Shown: positions 11,495 through 25,232, counted from the stretch's first letter. The stretch is 64,000 nt of DNA from Mortierella sp. BCC40632 (GCA_011634665.1 WAEK01000005.1:3047001-3111000), one strand, 5' to 3'. The notes: a model not told the origin generated them from the letters alone. Made by a program: numbers and translations.

Positions 11495-14459
11495 ATGTCT
11501 AACGAGAAGGATGCCAGGCGATCGCTCGCCATGGTCCGCACACAGACTTTAGAGCGGGCCCAAGGAAACGCCATTCCAATCGAATTTCAATCGCTATCGA
11601 TTCATGTCACCGAAACGCACCAGTCGAACAAGAAAGGAGCCCCAACCAAATCTTCCAAGGGGAAGACTATCAAGGAAGATGCCTTTGCAACCGAGACAGA
11701 CTTTTTTGCTGGTATTAAATACCACCAGCTATCACCCGCCGAGATCAGCCTCAGCTTCAACTCGGACGAGACCCAAGGGTTGAGTCAAGTGGAGGCTGAA
11801 CGTAGACTCAAGTCCAATGGGTTGAACAAGCTCGAAATGAGGAAACCAAACTATGTGAAAAAGGTTCTTGGCTATATCTTTGGAGGCTTCTGCTCCATCC
11901 TCTGGGTTGGCGCCTTCACCTTCTTGCTCTGTTGGCAACCTCCACTCTCAGATCCACCAAACATTACCAATTTTGCCTTGGCCATGCTGATTGTAAGTTG
12001 ACCAGGGCCAAGAACTCAACAAGCGATTCCTGTGTTCTCTTTCATACATCATCATGGTGCACTTACACTACTTTTTGATATTCTTGATATTCTTGTCACC
12101 GAGTATAGATCTTTGTCATTTTCCTTCAAGCGACGTTCTCGGCATTTCAGGACTTTTCAACAGCCAAGGTCATGTCTTCTATCTTGGACATGATTCCAGC
12201 CGAGTGCCACGTTTTCCGTGATGGCAAGTTGGTCAAGATCCCTGCTGCTAACCTCGTTGTTGGCGACCGCGTCCACCTCTCGCTCGGCAACAAGGTCCCA
12301 GCCGACATGCGACTCCTTCAAGCTACCAACGACACCCGTCTCGACCGGTCTGTACTCACGGGTGAGAGTGATGCGATCGAGGGTACCACTGAGGCCACAG
12401 ATGACAACTTTCTTGAATCCAAGAATGTGGCTTTTATGGGAACTCACGTCGTCCAAGGCTCCTGTGTCGGTATTGTTATCCTCAAGGGTAATGACACATT
12501 GATGGGTCGTATTAACAAGCTGACTTCTGGTCGCAAGCCCAAAAAGACCATCATCCAGAAAGAGATTTCGCGCTTTATCCGAATTATCGTGGCCATGACC
12601 CTGATCTTGATCTCCATCATCACCATTGTCTGGCTCGCTTGGATCCGTCGTGTATACCCCAACTTCATGTCAACGGCGACACTTTTGGTCACATTGATGG
12701 GTTGTGTTGTTGCTTTTATCCCCGAGGGCATGCCCGTCTGTGTCTCGTTGACTCTACTCATGATTGCCCGGAGAATGCGCGAGAGTAGTATCCTCCCCAA
12801 GGCCCTCTCGACAGTCGAAACCCTCGGCTGTGTGAATGTCATCTGCTCAGACAAGACTGGTACCCTGACCGAGAACAAGATGTTTATCACCAACGCTGCT
12901 TTCCTTGACCACGAGACGACACCTGAAGAGCTCCGAACTCGGATCGAGAAATCACTCAAGCCCCACCAAGCCTTACCTCAGCCCGATGATGAGCCGTATC
13001 TTTTGGCGGTCCGTCAGCTCCAACTTGGTGCTTTGCTTTGTAACAACGCCCGGTTTGAGGGAGAGGCCACCGAAAATGGCACGAGAGCATCTAACCAAGA
13101 GCGCAAGGTCCTTGGTGATGCCACCGACAGTGCTCTGTTGCGTTTCTCCGCTCAAGACCCGAGTCTGAAAACTGTTGCTGACTGCTTTGAGCGCACGCTT
13201 GAGATTCCATTCAACTCACGTAACAAGTGGATGATGGCCGCATATCAGGGGACTTCTCAGAAGCCTCAAGTGATCAAGACTCTCTTTGGTGCCAATCTCA
13301 TGAATGCCTCTGTCACCAGTCCGAACGAGAAGGATGACATGCTTGTCTTTGTCAAAGGTGCTCCCGATGTTCTCCTACCTTATTGCTCTTCATTTGTGTC
13401 AGCTACGGCAAAGAACGGACCTCAGCCTCTGACCTCGGACTGGAAGGCGGAACTCTCTCGTATCCAACATGCGTGGTCGCGTCATGGTCAACGTGTATTG
13501 ATGCTCTGCAAGGGTCGGTACACACCCTATGTGGCTTCTCGCCAAGGTCCTCAGGCTGGTTCCTCGACCAAGAATGCTACTCAAGAAGAATTGGCTCGTC
13601 AAGGTCTTCAGGAACTCTGTATTATCGGATTGGTCGGAATTATGGACCCACCCCGTCCTGAGATTAGGGACACCATCCGGGCCTGTCGAAAGGCTGGCTC
13701 CAGGTTCTTCATGGTCACAGGTGACTTTGGAGTGACTGCTGCAGCCATTGCCAGACAGATCGGTCTGTTCTCTTCCGAACGTGAGCCTCACACCTATGAC
13801 CATATTATGGATCCCTCCTTGGCAAAGAAGGAGCACGACTCGGATCCCTCTGAAGGTAGCCTTGGTGACAGTATGACGGATTTAGCTGAGGTCGAGCCTG
13901 GTCGCCCACGCTATATTGAAGGCACATCGCTTGTCCTGACTGGTTCGGATCTGGCCAAAATGAGTCCCGGAGAATGGGATCTTGTCTGTGCCTATGAAGA
14001 AATTGTGTTTGCACGAACATCCCCTGAACAAAAGCTTCGGATTGTCACCGAATTCCAGAACCGTGAGGGGGTTGTTGCTGTGACGGGTGATGGTGTGAAC
14101 GATGCACCAGCTCTCAAGGCTGCCGACGTGGGTGTTGCTGTAGTCTCGGGATCGGATGTAGCCATTGAAGCAGCGGATTTGATTTTGCTTGGCGGATTTG
14201 ACTCTATCCCAGCTGCCATCCGATTCGGTCGCATTGCCTTCCAAAACTTGCAAAAGGTTATCGGATACCTCCTCCCTGCAGGCTCTTGGTCTGAGGTGTG
14301 GCCTGTCTTGATCAACACCTTTTTGGGAACCCCACTCTCGCTCTCGAGTTTCCTCATGGTCATTGTCTGTTGCTTCACTGGTATGTAGATGGGGAATAGA
14401 TGGCTTGTGTATTTTTTAATCAGCTGTTGGAGAAGCAGGGATTAACATAGTCTTCTCTC

Positions 14460-14499
<40 letters not shown>

Positions 14500-15153
14500 T
14501 ATCTATCTATCTCTATCTCTCCCCTAGATGCTTTCCCATGCACGGCACTTGTCATGGAGCAAGAAGAGTTTGACCTCCTTTCGATGCGCCCCAGGAACGC
14601 TAAGAAGGACCACCTGATCACGGGCAAGATCTATGGTCAATCCTACTTTTTCATTGGAACTATGATGACCTTTTTCTGCAACATGTTCTTCTTCCTCTAC
14701 CTCAAGGAGTACACCGGCTTGGGATTCCAAGATCTTGTCTTTACATTTGGAGAGATCCCTGTGGAGAAACTCAAGGATGGAATCACCCTCGAACAATTCA
14801 ATACCACTTATGTTTACACCGGCCAGTGTATCACCTTTGTCACACTCGTGATTGTCCAATGGGGTAACATTCTCTCGGTCCGGAACCGACGCCTCTCAAT
14901 TCTCGAAGCGGACCCAATCCGTCCCAAACGTCGTAACCTCTGGCTCTTTGCCGGAATGTTGGCCTCATTCTTGGTTGCAGTCTTGGTCACAGAGACTCCA
15001 GGCATTCAACAGGTCATGTTGACCAACTCTGTCCCGATCAAGTACTGGCTGCTTCCACTTCCTTGTGCAGTATTCATCATTGTAGCAGACGAGATCCGCA
15101 AGCTGATCGTCAGAGTCTTCCCAAAGAGTATCATTGCCAAGGTTGCATGGTAG
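11495..15153 (+). CDS. Type IIC P-type cation ATPase (Na,K-ATPase-like fungal lineage)
   Basis: Three exons, 11495-11992, 12109-14380 and 14528-15153, encode 1131 residues. This is an ATP-driven alkali-cation pump, probably in the plasma membrane. Visible motifs are the A-domain TGES at 250-253, the phosphorylation motif SDKTGT with Asp414, the hinge TGDGVNDAP from 825, and TM4 PEGMP. The TM5 pattern ([10 protein letters not shown]) retains the Glu. TM6 reads VCCFTDAFP, so the first of the two animal TM6 Asp ligands is Cys and the second is kept. An N-terminal extension rich in K, S and T precedes the cation-ATPase N domain. The start at 11495 was chosen over 11363 because the extra 44 residues look like translated leader. 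The transported ion cannot be read from sequence. Confidence 0.92.
14460..14520 (+). repeat. CT and ATCT microsatellite in ATPase intron 2
   Basis: A run of CT dinucleotides at about 14464-14494 merges into ATCT tetranucleotides up to about 14512, close to the 3' splice site at 14527, and may serve as an extended polypyrimidine tract. Confidence 0.8.
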
Positions 15154-15949
15154 TTTGTGCACCTCCTCTTCTCTATTATTTCCTTTCCTCATGTAGATCG
15201 TAGCTCCATATATTTTAGGCAATATTCTCGTTTAGTCAAAAGATAAATCTATACTATGCAGCCCTTTCGAATAGAGAGAGTAGAAGGAAGTTTTTTTTTT
15301 TTTTTTTTTTTTTTGGGTGGTGGTGGTTTTTTTTTAATTTCTAACAAATGTGCAGTGGCTACATTTAGGATCAGGAGAAAGAAAGGGAGCTTTTGTTGTT
15401 GTTGCTTTTGTCCTTTCCTGAGGTTATAAGGCTAGCTTTTTTTTTTTTTTTTTTTTTGGAGGAGGAGGGGGGGGTGAGGAAAGGTGTGATTGAGAAGGAA
15501 GGAAGGGCGGAACAAGGAGAAAGGACGCTGGGGAGAGACGCGAACCTGGCCGCACCAGGATGGGGGATTTTTTTTTGCTGTAGTCGTTGTTTTACAGAGA
15601 ACCGGTGCGAGCGATAGAGCAAACTCTAGAATCAAAGAGTCAACAGAAAGGAAAAGGGGGGAAAAAGAAGAAAAAAAAAAAAAAAAAAAAAAAACTGAGT
15701 GTAGATGTTTGTCTCGTGCAGAAACTCAGAGAAGAAAGGATGAAACAAAAAGAAAAGGGATCTGATTAAAAAAAATCAGTCAAAAAGTGCTCAAAAAAAG
15801 CCGAGAAACAAAGACTGAAAAAGCCGAGTTGAAAAAGCAAGTGGTCTAGGGGGGGCATAGAAAGCCCTAAAAAAAAAAAAAAAAAAAAAAAAGATTTGTG
15901 AAACGATTTGTCGGTGTGGACGAGGAGAAAGGAGTCATCGCAATAAGAG

Positions 15950-15991
<42 letters not shown>

Positions 15992-16152
15992 AAGGAGAAT
16001 AAGGAGAATAAGGAGAATAAGGAGAAAGTGAGAAGAAAATGGCCGGTTCCCGGGGCAGTCGAGAGTAAAAGGAACTGTTGCTTTTTTGGTGGGGAGGAGG
16101 AGGAGGAGGAAAGCAGCCCACCGCCATTCGCCCAGATGCAACTCCGTTGCTA
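15154..16152. other. Convergent 3' region with many homopolymers
   Basis: About 1 kb between the ends of the ATPase gene and the long minus-strand gene. It is dominated by A or T runs (about 15291-15314, 15438-15457, 15671-15693, 15870-15892 and 15951-15987) and a short AAGGAGAAT tandem repeat at 15988-16025. Frames here are homopolymer artefacts. Confidence 0.7.
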
Positions 16153-17166
16153 CTATTGCTCGCGAGCCAACTGGTGATGGTGATATTGATCCTGTTGGGG
16201 AGTCTTCTGTGTCTGTTGTCGTTGCTCGGCCACAGCAAAACGTGCCATTTCTTCCTCAAGCCTATCGATTTTGATCCATCCAACAGCTCCGTCTTGGACG
16301 GGCTCAAGCATCACCCAGTCGCTCTCCTGTCCTGCCATGTGTTCAATACATGTCCATGGGAAAACTTCGTCCAGTGACTCCTCCGTTTTGGTCATTGCAT
16401 CTCGTCTAAACATGGTCATTCCCTGTGGCAGACGCTTCTTTTTGCTACCGCTAGGGGCGGAAGCGTTGTTGTAGCTATTACTGATATTACTGCTGTTGGG
16501 AGAGACCGCTAAATTGGCCGAGAGTCGGTTGTTCTTCTTGGATGATCTCAATTTGACACCAAAGATGCGGTTCTTCTTAGGTGCCTTAGGTACGCTTAGT
16601 GCACTCGCTGCAGAAACATTGCTGGCCGTTGGGGGTCTCAGCCCTCCGCCTACGAGTGCAAGTGCATCCTTATGCACGAATTGGTTGGGAGGCGCCTGAG
16701 ACGAGGGCGACGAGGAAGCACCAACAACACCAGTAGAGAGTTTGCCAGGCTTCGACGTCGCCATCTTGGATTCCAGTGAGTTTGTTCCTGCTGCTGACGA
16801 TACTTGTGATGACTTGGCGGACGTATTCTTCAGATGTCTGTCTTCTTCGGCGTGCTCCTTGACGGGCTGGAGTGATCTTCCCCGGCTGCGTCTGTGGTTG
16901 TGGCTGTGGCTGTGACTCGAGTATTGGTCCGAGGAGTGGCCTGTCGCCGTTGTCGATTTCAGGTTCAATGGCCGAGACTGATAGATTGGCTGCTCGGACC
17001 CGATAGGAAACGACCCAGTCCCGATAATAGTCGCCTGACCGATGCCACCGGTGGAGCCAGCTTTGAGGGCAGCCAGGGCCTTTGGATCCTTGGCCAAGGC
17101 CATAAAGCTCTCGCGTGCTGCCTTCATTGCTGCTGCTTTCTGTGCAGGCGTCGGGCCTGGATCCCG

Positions 17167-17199
<33 letters not shown>

Positions 17200-20100
17200 T
17201 TGCCGTTGACCTTGATCTTGATCTTGACCTAGTGAACTTGATGACTGTCGTCGATGGTGGGTAGGGTGGTCCCTGGAGGTCTTCGTCGTCGTCGAGCCCG
17301 TCGTCGTCGTCGTCATTGCATTCAAGCCCGTCGTCGTCGTCGATCCCCCGAGACCACCGCCCAACTTCATCGCCGCCTTGGACACTCGCTTCTGAGAGAG
17401 TCCCGTCAGGTATTGCTCCGGTTCAGTGAAAAATTCTGATTTGAAGCCGATTTCGGAAAATTGATCCCATTGCAGCTGGTAATAGAGCTTACCATCCTTC
17501 AACAGTGTCGCCGTTGAGAAGCGGTATTCTCTTCCACCAGACTTTTTGGAGGGACTTGTGGAACCAGCAACACCACTACCAGCATGACTAACATCAGCCA
17601 CAGTTCCAGGCGAGCCAGAGCCGTTGCTGATGCTGTCGTCGTTGTTGGCGTGGGTACTGGCGCCATCGCGTCCGTGAGCGCTATCGTCTGTAGTATAGCC
17701 GTCAGATGAGATTCTTTCAATCCGAGATCGGCGTGAGCCCCGTCCAGGCGAACCTGCGCCTGAGGGGCCAACAGCAGCACGAGCACGATTACCATCCGCC
17801 TTGGTGCTTGTTGCTTGACCAGGGTGATAGCCTGTCGTTCCGCGTGGAATCGACATTGAAAGCTTGCTCTTGCGACGTACATCCCTAATAGCTATGTTAC
17901 CCGAACCAAACAGTGTTCCAGATGAACGACGTGCTCCCGTGAAACCTCTCGGTGACAAGTCGGTTCCTGACTGCTCTGTGCTGCTGCTGGTGCTGGCGTA
18001 ATTGTTGGGACTGCTGGGGTTGGTGTTGGGACTGGACGAGGCTGGGAGATTGGCCTGAGCGGCACGTCTCCAACTCTCTAGCACTGCTGGGCCAGTATTG
18101 GAGGACGCTGAAAGATGAAGCAATGCCGGCGCAGACGCTGGTTGCAGAATGATCTCTTCCTTGGAAGGGATGGAAGAGGCCATGGTGGCACTTGCCGAGG
18201 CTGCCGATGAGGGGACAACCTCGCCCAAGAAGCTGAGCTCGAGCCGAGGAGGCTGCAGCGAGACGGAGGGTGTGGTTGGCACAGTGACCGGTGGTGTAGA
18301 TGCAGCGGGCGATCCAACAACGTGGTTGTTGATCTTGACAGGCTTTAATTGCTCATCGCTCTGTTTGGATCGTAATTTGTGCGAGAGCGCACGAATGAAA
18401 CCGGCGGCCTTTGATTTGGTCTCAACAGGCTGTTGCGATGGCGAAGACATGGCCGTCGTGCCATTGTATGTTGGCGTGCTGGGGAAAGGAAGTGTCTGGC
18501 TCTTGCTGTTGGTTCGACTCATACCCCTCTGCTGCTGTGGCATTGCTTGATAGGGAGATGACACTGCAGAAAGCGCTGGCGACATTTTGCTGCTCTGTGT
18601 CCCGCGTACACTAGTACCCGTGGGTGATCGCCTGGGCAATGTCGAAGAGGCCTCGCCGCCTTGTGCTGCCGCTGGTGAACTGGGCCGCTCAGGGAAACTG
18701 TCGTGAAACTTGGAGCGGAGGTCCGCCTTGGGTGATACGGGCGTAATCGGTGTAAAGTGAACACAGACTTCAACGTCCTTTGGCCGCTGCACTGGCTCTG
18801 GCTTTTTGTCCATACTCAACGGAGCAAGCTCTTGGGGCCGCTTTGGTGAGGCAATGGACGAGCTGGACGAAGGGTTTGAGACCGGCGTGAGCTCAGACTG
18901 AGTGTCACTCTCACCAACCACGCTCTGGTCAGGCAGGCTACCAGTGCTGATCTCGAGCTTACTCTCTGAAGCTGTGGATCTGGACATGGAGCGACCAAGG
19001 CCGTGTGAGACGCCACGAGTAGGGATTGATGGTCGCTCGAGATCTTGGGGTGAGGACTCGAGCGAGAATCCACCACTGGTGCTGGTTAGAGAGGTCTGGG
19101 AAGGAGACTGGTTCCTGACTTGAAGTAGGCGCAGGCGAAGATCCTCTGAGACTTGAGATCGTTCCGCATGGATAGAGAGATCCCTGCTTAGGAGATCTTG
19201 GCGGAGCTCGTGCCGCTTGTGAATTCGCCCTTGCATTGTGTGGGGATCGAGTGAAATAGACCTTCGCAAGAGCGAATTGCGCTTTGCACGCTGGGGGCTT
19301 ACTGCAGGCGAAGTATGGCCTGGCGAAATAGCATGACCGATGCGCGCCTTGGCTGCCAAGCGGTGTGGTGGCGAGTGCTCATGCTCATCATCGTTCTGAG
19401 AAGCGGGACCACTGCGAGTCGAGGCACTGCCCTGTGTGCTAATGCTGTTGGATCGGTGGATGATGGTGCTTGCTGTGTCACTCTGGAGATCATCCAGCGA
19501 GTGGAGCTTGTCTAGGCTAGCCACATCCCAACCTAGACCATCGGTAAAACCAAAGTCCAGGCTGGGATCCGGGTGCGTGAGCTCGGGCTCTGATTCGTAT
19601 CCGTCTGTAGTTGAGCCCACAGCGGGGGTATACAGGCTCTCCATGTCTGCAAATGATGACCGGCGACGCTCTGCCAACTCGCCGGGTAGCAGGGCCGGAC
19701 CCTGACTGGGTGAGGCCTGACGAAGGCGAGTGAGGTTTGCGCGGTCCTGCATGATCTCCTCATAGTTGAGGGCATCTTCGTAATATGGCGCAGGCGAGAG
19801 CGGACGAGAGCGCGAGGTAGTGGACTTTGCGAGCGAGTGGGACCGCGACAAAGATGCACCATAGAAGGCCGCTGAGGCTTGAGAGTGAGGTGAGGCAGAG
19901 CGGGGTGAGGTTACGTGGTCAAAGTAGCCGCTCGAGTTGCCGCGACCTTGACCCGTTGGAGTCATAGCGCCTGGCCAGGCTGATCCTGCACTCGAGGGCA
20001 CCGAGACGTCTGCGCGCGCATTGAAGGCAGGCATAGCACCAGTCTCATTACTGCGCTGACGCGCACTGCGGACCTTGCGAGTAATGTTGTCAACATAGCG

Positions 20101-21572
20101 GTTCTCATCGATGCCATCTTCTTGTTCAATCTTGGCCAGATCATGAGTAGTCTTGATACGGAGGAAAGCTCGCAAAAGATCCTCACAGGCAGCACCCCAC
20201 ATGTTGCGTTGTTGCAATGAGGCATCAAACGTCGTGAACTCATGGTCGGGTTCGGCCATAATACTAAGTGATATGGCCTTTGCGACAGCGACGAGCGGCA
20301 TGTTATTGAGGTGGTCGAGCGACGTGACGTCCGCGCAGAGCGAGAAGAGATCGAGCAGGATGGCACGATGGATGGACGGTAGTCCATTGACAAAGCGACT
20401 GAAACTCCGGTCTATCGAGGCAAGGCAGATGCATGGCCGAGGCAAGGAAGGAGAGGAGAGAACGGGGAGGAGAGAACGGAGAGGAGAGAGGGTTGGGGGG
20501 GCGTGCGGGGTAGGGAGTGGAGAAAAAAAGTGCCGCGTGCAAAGACGGCGCAAGCAGGCGGGTCAACGGAGCAGGAGGCAAAGGGGAGCCATTGGTGAGA
20601 ACAGGAGCCAAGGACAATCAACGTGTCAGGTTACAGGGACAGTGCACGGGACGCGCTTCCTCTTTGTCCCAATGTTCTCTCTTTCTGTCCCTGAAAATCT
20701 GAATTTGCACCTGAGCGGATGGACAATCGCCCCGGGCCGGAGGACCAAGAATGGTCAGTCTTACCTTGGTCGAGATACAGCGCCTGGTAGTCGGCATGGG
20801 TGACAAGTGTCTCTTGTGAATATCGAATGGCCCACTTCATAGCATGTGCGACAAGATGGATATCGACCTGGCGCAGGGCCGAGAGCTCTGTACTTGCATC
20901 ATCATCGAGGATCAGCCGGATCGTATCAAAGATCACTTTCTGGCTCTGTCCCATCGATACTTGTCGGAGAATGCCTTTGGTCGTGAGGCCTAGCGTGGAA
21001 AGGAAAGATGGGTTGCATCGGTTAGTGAATCGTGCAACAGGGATCCATGGGTCGGATTCATCCACAAAGTGCTTTGCCCAAAGGGGAAGGATGGATGGAG
21101 GGGAGAAGAGGAGAGAAGGGACAGTCGGAGAGAAACACTAACGAGACGGCGCCAAGCAAGCGCCACACAACCACACAACAACGGAGATAGGTACTAGTGA
21201 CACCAAAGGAAAAGCCTTACCTCTTTCACGGATCTCTTTGACGCAGCGCTTGACGATCAATAGGGTCATCTCCATAGATAGGTCTGGCGGGGCTGCCTGG
21301 TGGCCCGAGTCGTCTGTGAAGACCTTGGCAATGATGTTTTTCTTTTGGATGCTCTTGGACCGGCGCAGGTTGCCGCTGCTGGTAGAGCGGAGGAGAGAGT
21401 TCTGACGAGAAAGCATTGATGAACCGGATTGAGATGGAGATGACGGGTCGAAGATGCTGCTGGTACTCGAGGCGGAGAGATTACTGCCGGCAGAGGCTGA
21501 AGAGGCTGAAGAAGCGGTACCCTTGAATTGCTCGCGCAGGTTCCTGGCACTAGACACCAGGCGAAGCGACAT
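16153..21572 (-). CDS. Large RhoGAP-fold (Msb1-like) signalling protein with disordered body
   Basis: Minus-strand exons 21572-21221, 20989-20765 and 20411-16153 encode 1611 residues. Residues about 100-265 resemble a RhoGAP fold. The phrase TTKGILRQVS at 120-129 matches the arginine-finger loop (GIFR.SG), with Arg126 in the finger position, and LPSIHRAILLDLF...NNMPLVAVAKAIS resembles the later RhoGAP helices. The Msb1/Mug8 family of fungal polarity proteins fits this arrangement. The remaining roughly 1300 residues are Ser/Pro-rich and probably disordered, with many SP sites suggesting phosphorylation and a GQ-repeat. A small conserved-looking C-terminal patch (EVFPWTCIEHM...DWVMLEPV...GWIKIDRLEEE) follows. 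A role in Rho/Cdc42 control of hyphal growth is inference. The exact family assignment is moderate. Confidence 0.75.
17159..17232 (-). repeat. Hexamer coding repeat (Gly-Gln)n
   Basis: Tandem hexamers (plus strand CTTGAC variants) encode a run of GQ/DQ dipeptides in the disordered part of the Msb1-like protein. It is in frame and likely length-polymorphic. Confidence 0.85.
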
Positions 21573-23208
21573 TGCGTGGTGTCAGCGGTAACCGGGATGG
21601 CGGCTGGAGGGAAGGGGCCGCGAGCGAAGGGAAGGATGAGCAGGGGAGGAAACCCCAAAGCTGAGAGATGATGCATGGATGATTGATTTGCGAATTATGC
21701 CGAATGGGCGTCGATGGGGTGGATGGACCAACGGGGCCGCGCGATCCCTTGGGGAGAATTAACGATAGAGATTAAGAGAACGAGAAGGAATGATAGAGAG
21801 ATAGAGAAAGAATGAAAGAGAGGGAGGAGAGAGAGAGAGATATAGGATAGATAGATAGAGAGATGAAAGAGAGAGTGAAAGAGAGAGAGAGAGAGAGAAG
21901 GAGAAGAGGTGCCTCGTCTTCTATGGCGGCGTGAAGGAGGAGGGGGGTGAGGCGGACCCACAGGACAAGCCTGGTTGCCACACACACACACACACACACA
22001 CGCACGCAGGCCTTGCTGCCGGTTATATTTAACAATCACAGCCAACAATCAGTCGCAGATGCACGCAGCACTGCACAACCGAGGAGTGCTGCAGCCTCGT
22101 CTGGGGTCTGCGACGAGCCAGGGGCTGGGGGAAGGAGAAGGAGAAGGAGGAAATAGAGGTAGAGCAGTGGTGATGTTTGCTGTTCCTGCTGTTATTGTTC
22201 CTGCTATTGTTGTTGCCAATGCCGGATGCCAATATGTCAATGCCAATGCTGAATTTGGCTGCCTAGGCCAAATGTTGCCAGTGTCGAATCTGTCCCACAC
22301 CAGCACGTCGTCGAGCAGAGCACGTCGAGCAGAACAGGGGGTGCAGGGGAGGCAAGAAGAGAGGTTAGCACGCAGAGACACGCAAGGTTCAAGGTCCACA
22401 TGGAGAAAAGATTAAATTATGAAAAGGAGACAGAGAGAGATGAGAGAGCACGCTTCTGGTTAGTAAGGTTCGCTCGCCCAGCGAGCCAAAGGCGATCGTA
22501 CTCTGAAGCCATTGCCGATGTGTCTGCCAGCACCCCGTCAGGGCTATGCCCTACAGGTGCACGCCGCGCCATAGGATAGTATCAAGAGATGGAGCCAGAG
22601 AACGATGCGATCGAGGATACCCTGCCTCGCCCGACCTACTCCTTGCTCTGCACTTCTTTGGCTAGCATTTGCATTGCCTTGAATTGTTCCTCCTCCTCCA
22701 TGTCCGCACCCCTTTGTGTGCTCTGCTTGATGATTGAGACAATGCTCAAGGGATGGCGGAAGGGAGGAAGAGGAGGAAGAGGAAGAGGAGGAAGAGGAAG
22801 AGGAAGAAGAGGAGCAATAACTGAGTGAGCAGCAGGGGGCAGATGAATGAGATCGAAAGAATGCGCGGCCAGGAGCGGCTCACAAGTGTGCGAAAGCTAC
22901 ACCCACAAAGGGATCCGTTGTGTCCAGAGCCGTGGAACAGTGGAACAGTCGGCGGGCACATTGAGGCCCGGTGTGGAGGAGGTGTTGTTGCATCTCTCCA
23001 GATCAGGGTCACACACACACGGACACATGCCATCCGACATGGACACAGCCAAGAGTGACGGGGTGGGCGAAGGGATGGCTAGGAGAGACGGAGTGGAAGA
23101 CCGTGCGGGGAGAGAGAGAGAGATCAAGCATTGGTCTGGTAGGCAAGGACAGGATGGGACGAAGTAAGAGCGTACACTGTTCACCCTGCGCTCTCACCAA
23201 CACAGAGA

Positions 23209-23209
<1 letters not shown>

Positions 23210-23276
<67 letters not shown>
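23210..23276 (+). repeat. 67-base poly(A) run
   Basis: An uninterrupted run of A from 23210 to 23276, directly followed by GA repeats. It is the longest homopolymer in the window. Confidence 0.95.
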
Positions 23277-23279
<3 letters not shown>

Positions 23280-25232
23280 AGAGAGAGAAAACAAAAGAAA
23301 AGAAAAGAGGGTCTGCACACCAGACAGGAGCTACTGCAAAGTGGACACTCGAGCTCAGTGAAATGATTGCGCCTCAGCGTCTGTTGGACATGGATGTGGG
23401 GCTTTCCGCCCTTGACTACGATCCAACAATAGGATGTCAAGCAGAGCAGGGCGGAAGGGAAGGGTAAGGATGGGGGTTGGGAGGCGAGGGCAGTGCAAGG
23501 TGAGGTGGGTGTGAGGCTTGGCGAGATTAGGGCTCCTGTGGCTGCTTCAGCTATGGCGACGGCGATGGCTATGACAGTGTTGGCGATGGCGACCGCTACC
23601 ACAAACAGTAGTGTCTAGGGACTAACACCAATCTAGGTTATGCGCAACGGCCGGTGGAAAGGCGGTCTAGTGTCGCCCACATCACAAGGATAAGCCGTTG
23701 TTGTTGAGGGATGAATGAAGTGTACAGTGAGCTGGGTGGCAGGAGGAGATCGCCAGCAGAGAGTGGAGAGAGAACAGCAAGATGAAAGAAGGAGAGGAAG
23801 AGAAGAAGAAGAAGAAGAAGAAGAGAGGAAGAAGAGAGGAGGAAGAGAAGAAGAAGAGGAGAGAAAGAATATGTGTATTGAGTGTGTTGTATGTGTTTAT
23901 GTGTTGTGAGTATGAATGTGCCAGAGCGAGAAAGAGAAAAGTCGCAGCAGAGAGACAGAAAGTGGTCGGATGCAAAGAGTCAAGAGAGGATAAAGAACCA
24001 TCAATGGGAATGTGTGGCGAACAAGTTGGGAAGAGACAGGTAAGAGTGTGAATACGACCAAGCGTCGTTGATGCACAAGGACACCGGGGCGGTGGGTCGG
24101 TCCTTCCTGCCTCGCCATGGAAGGCCGTCCCGGACATCCTGGCTCATGACTGGAAACAAGGGACAGGCCCATACAAGCCAGTCTCTGACAACGCAGAAAC
24201 AGCCCTCTTGACCCGTCTTGTCCCGTCTCTTCTCTCACTTTCTCCCATCCCTAATGACTTCTCAGGAGAGAGCTCAGTAAAAAGTTCAGGAAGTGCTGCT
24301 GCCCGATGGCTGGGTCGAGCAAAGCGACAGAGAGCGTTCTCCTCTCTGGCTTGCCTGTTCGTGCTGCATGTTGTCTGTCTGTCTGCTTGTCCGTCGGTCT
24401 CGAGTGCCTGGCGTCACTCTTAATTAGAACCTCCTGAGATTTCACTTGATGGCACCTCTCAGCTCGCTCTCTCCCAGGCGTGCTTGCCCACCCGCCAGAT
24501 GACCGCCGGCTCTCGGCCGGGGCCAGCCAATATGCCTCTCTCCCATGCTCTCTCCCTCTTCCTTGTCGCTCACCCAATCGTTTAAAGACCTCCTTGACCG
24601 CCTGTCAGAAGCACTGCAGTCGGTCTGGTTCGAAGTCTGTTTTCTCTGCCGTATACGCAGCCACACAATGACACTCGATCGGCACAGACATAGAGAGAGA
24701 TAGACGGACGGCGCGCGCGACAGCTTATGCTGAGCAGTCGTGATATTGTCAAATCGAACAGTCTTCAACTACAACAAGAAGCTTAGGAGCAACTCATTCC
24801 GTTCGAGTTGATCGAAAAAAGCAAATTCACGACTGGCAAGTATCACAACGCAGTACATTATTCAACCCGTGTTTGTCTATGTACTGTGTTTGTAAAATAA
24901 AGGGAGGAGAGGGGGGGGGAGAGAAGGCGCGAAATTGCCTCTTATGCATCGTACTTGGCTACGTTCAAATGCCTGCACTCCACCGTGGGTGAAAAAGTCA
25001 AAGATGCCTTAGACAAGTGTTGATAGGAATGCCCAGTTATTGCAGTGGCCGCACAGTACCTGCAGTATTAGAAATAGAAGTACCAACTTACTCACAAGAA
25101 TGAGTAAGAGGAAGGATGTTCAGTCGAGGGAGAAGACCAGGGAGAGAGAGAGAAGAGCGAGAGAAAGGGTGAGAGATAGAAAGTGACGACAGAGATATAA
25201 AGGACGTGAGATAAGGATGTGGAGAGCGTGGG

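Noticed and set aside
12444..12959. Frames antisense to the P-type ATPase
   Set aside because: Codon-bias shadows of a clearly coding exon.
16078..16377. Plus-strand frames overlapping the end of the Msb1-like gene
   Set aside because: Antisense shadows; the minus-strand frame is continuous for 4.2 kb.
23009..23602. 197-codon minus-strand frame containing a poly-Phe run
   Set aside because: It is driven by the 67-base A run and GA repeats; no plausible protein features.
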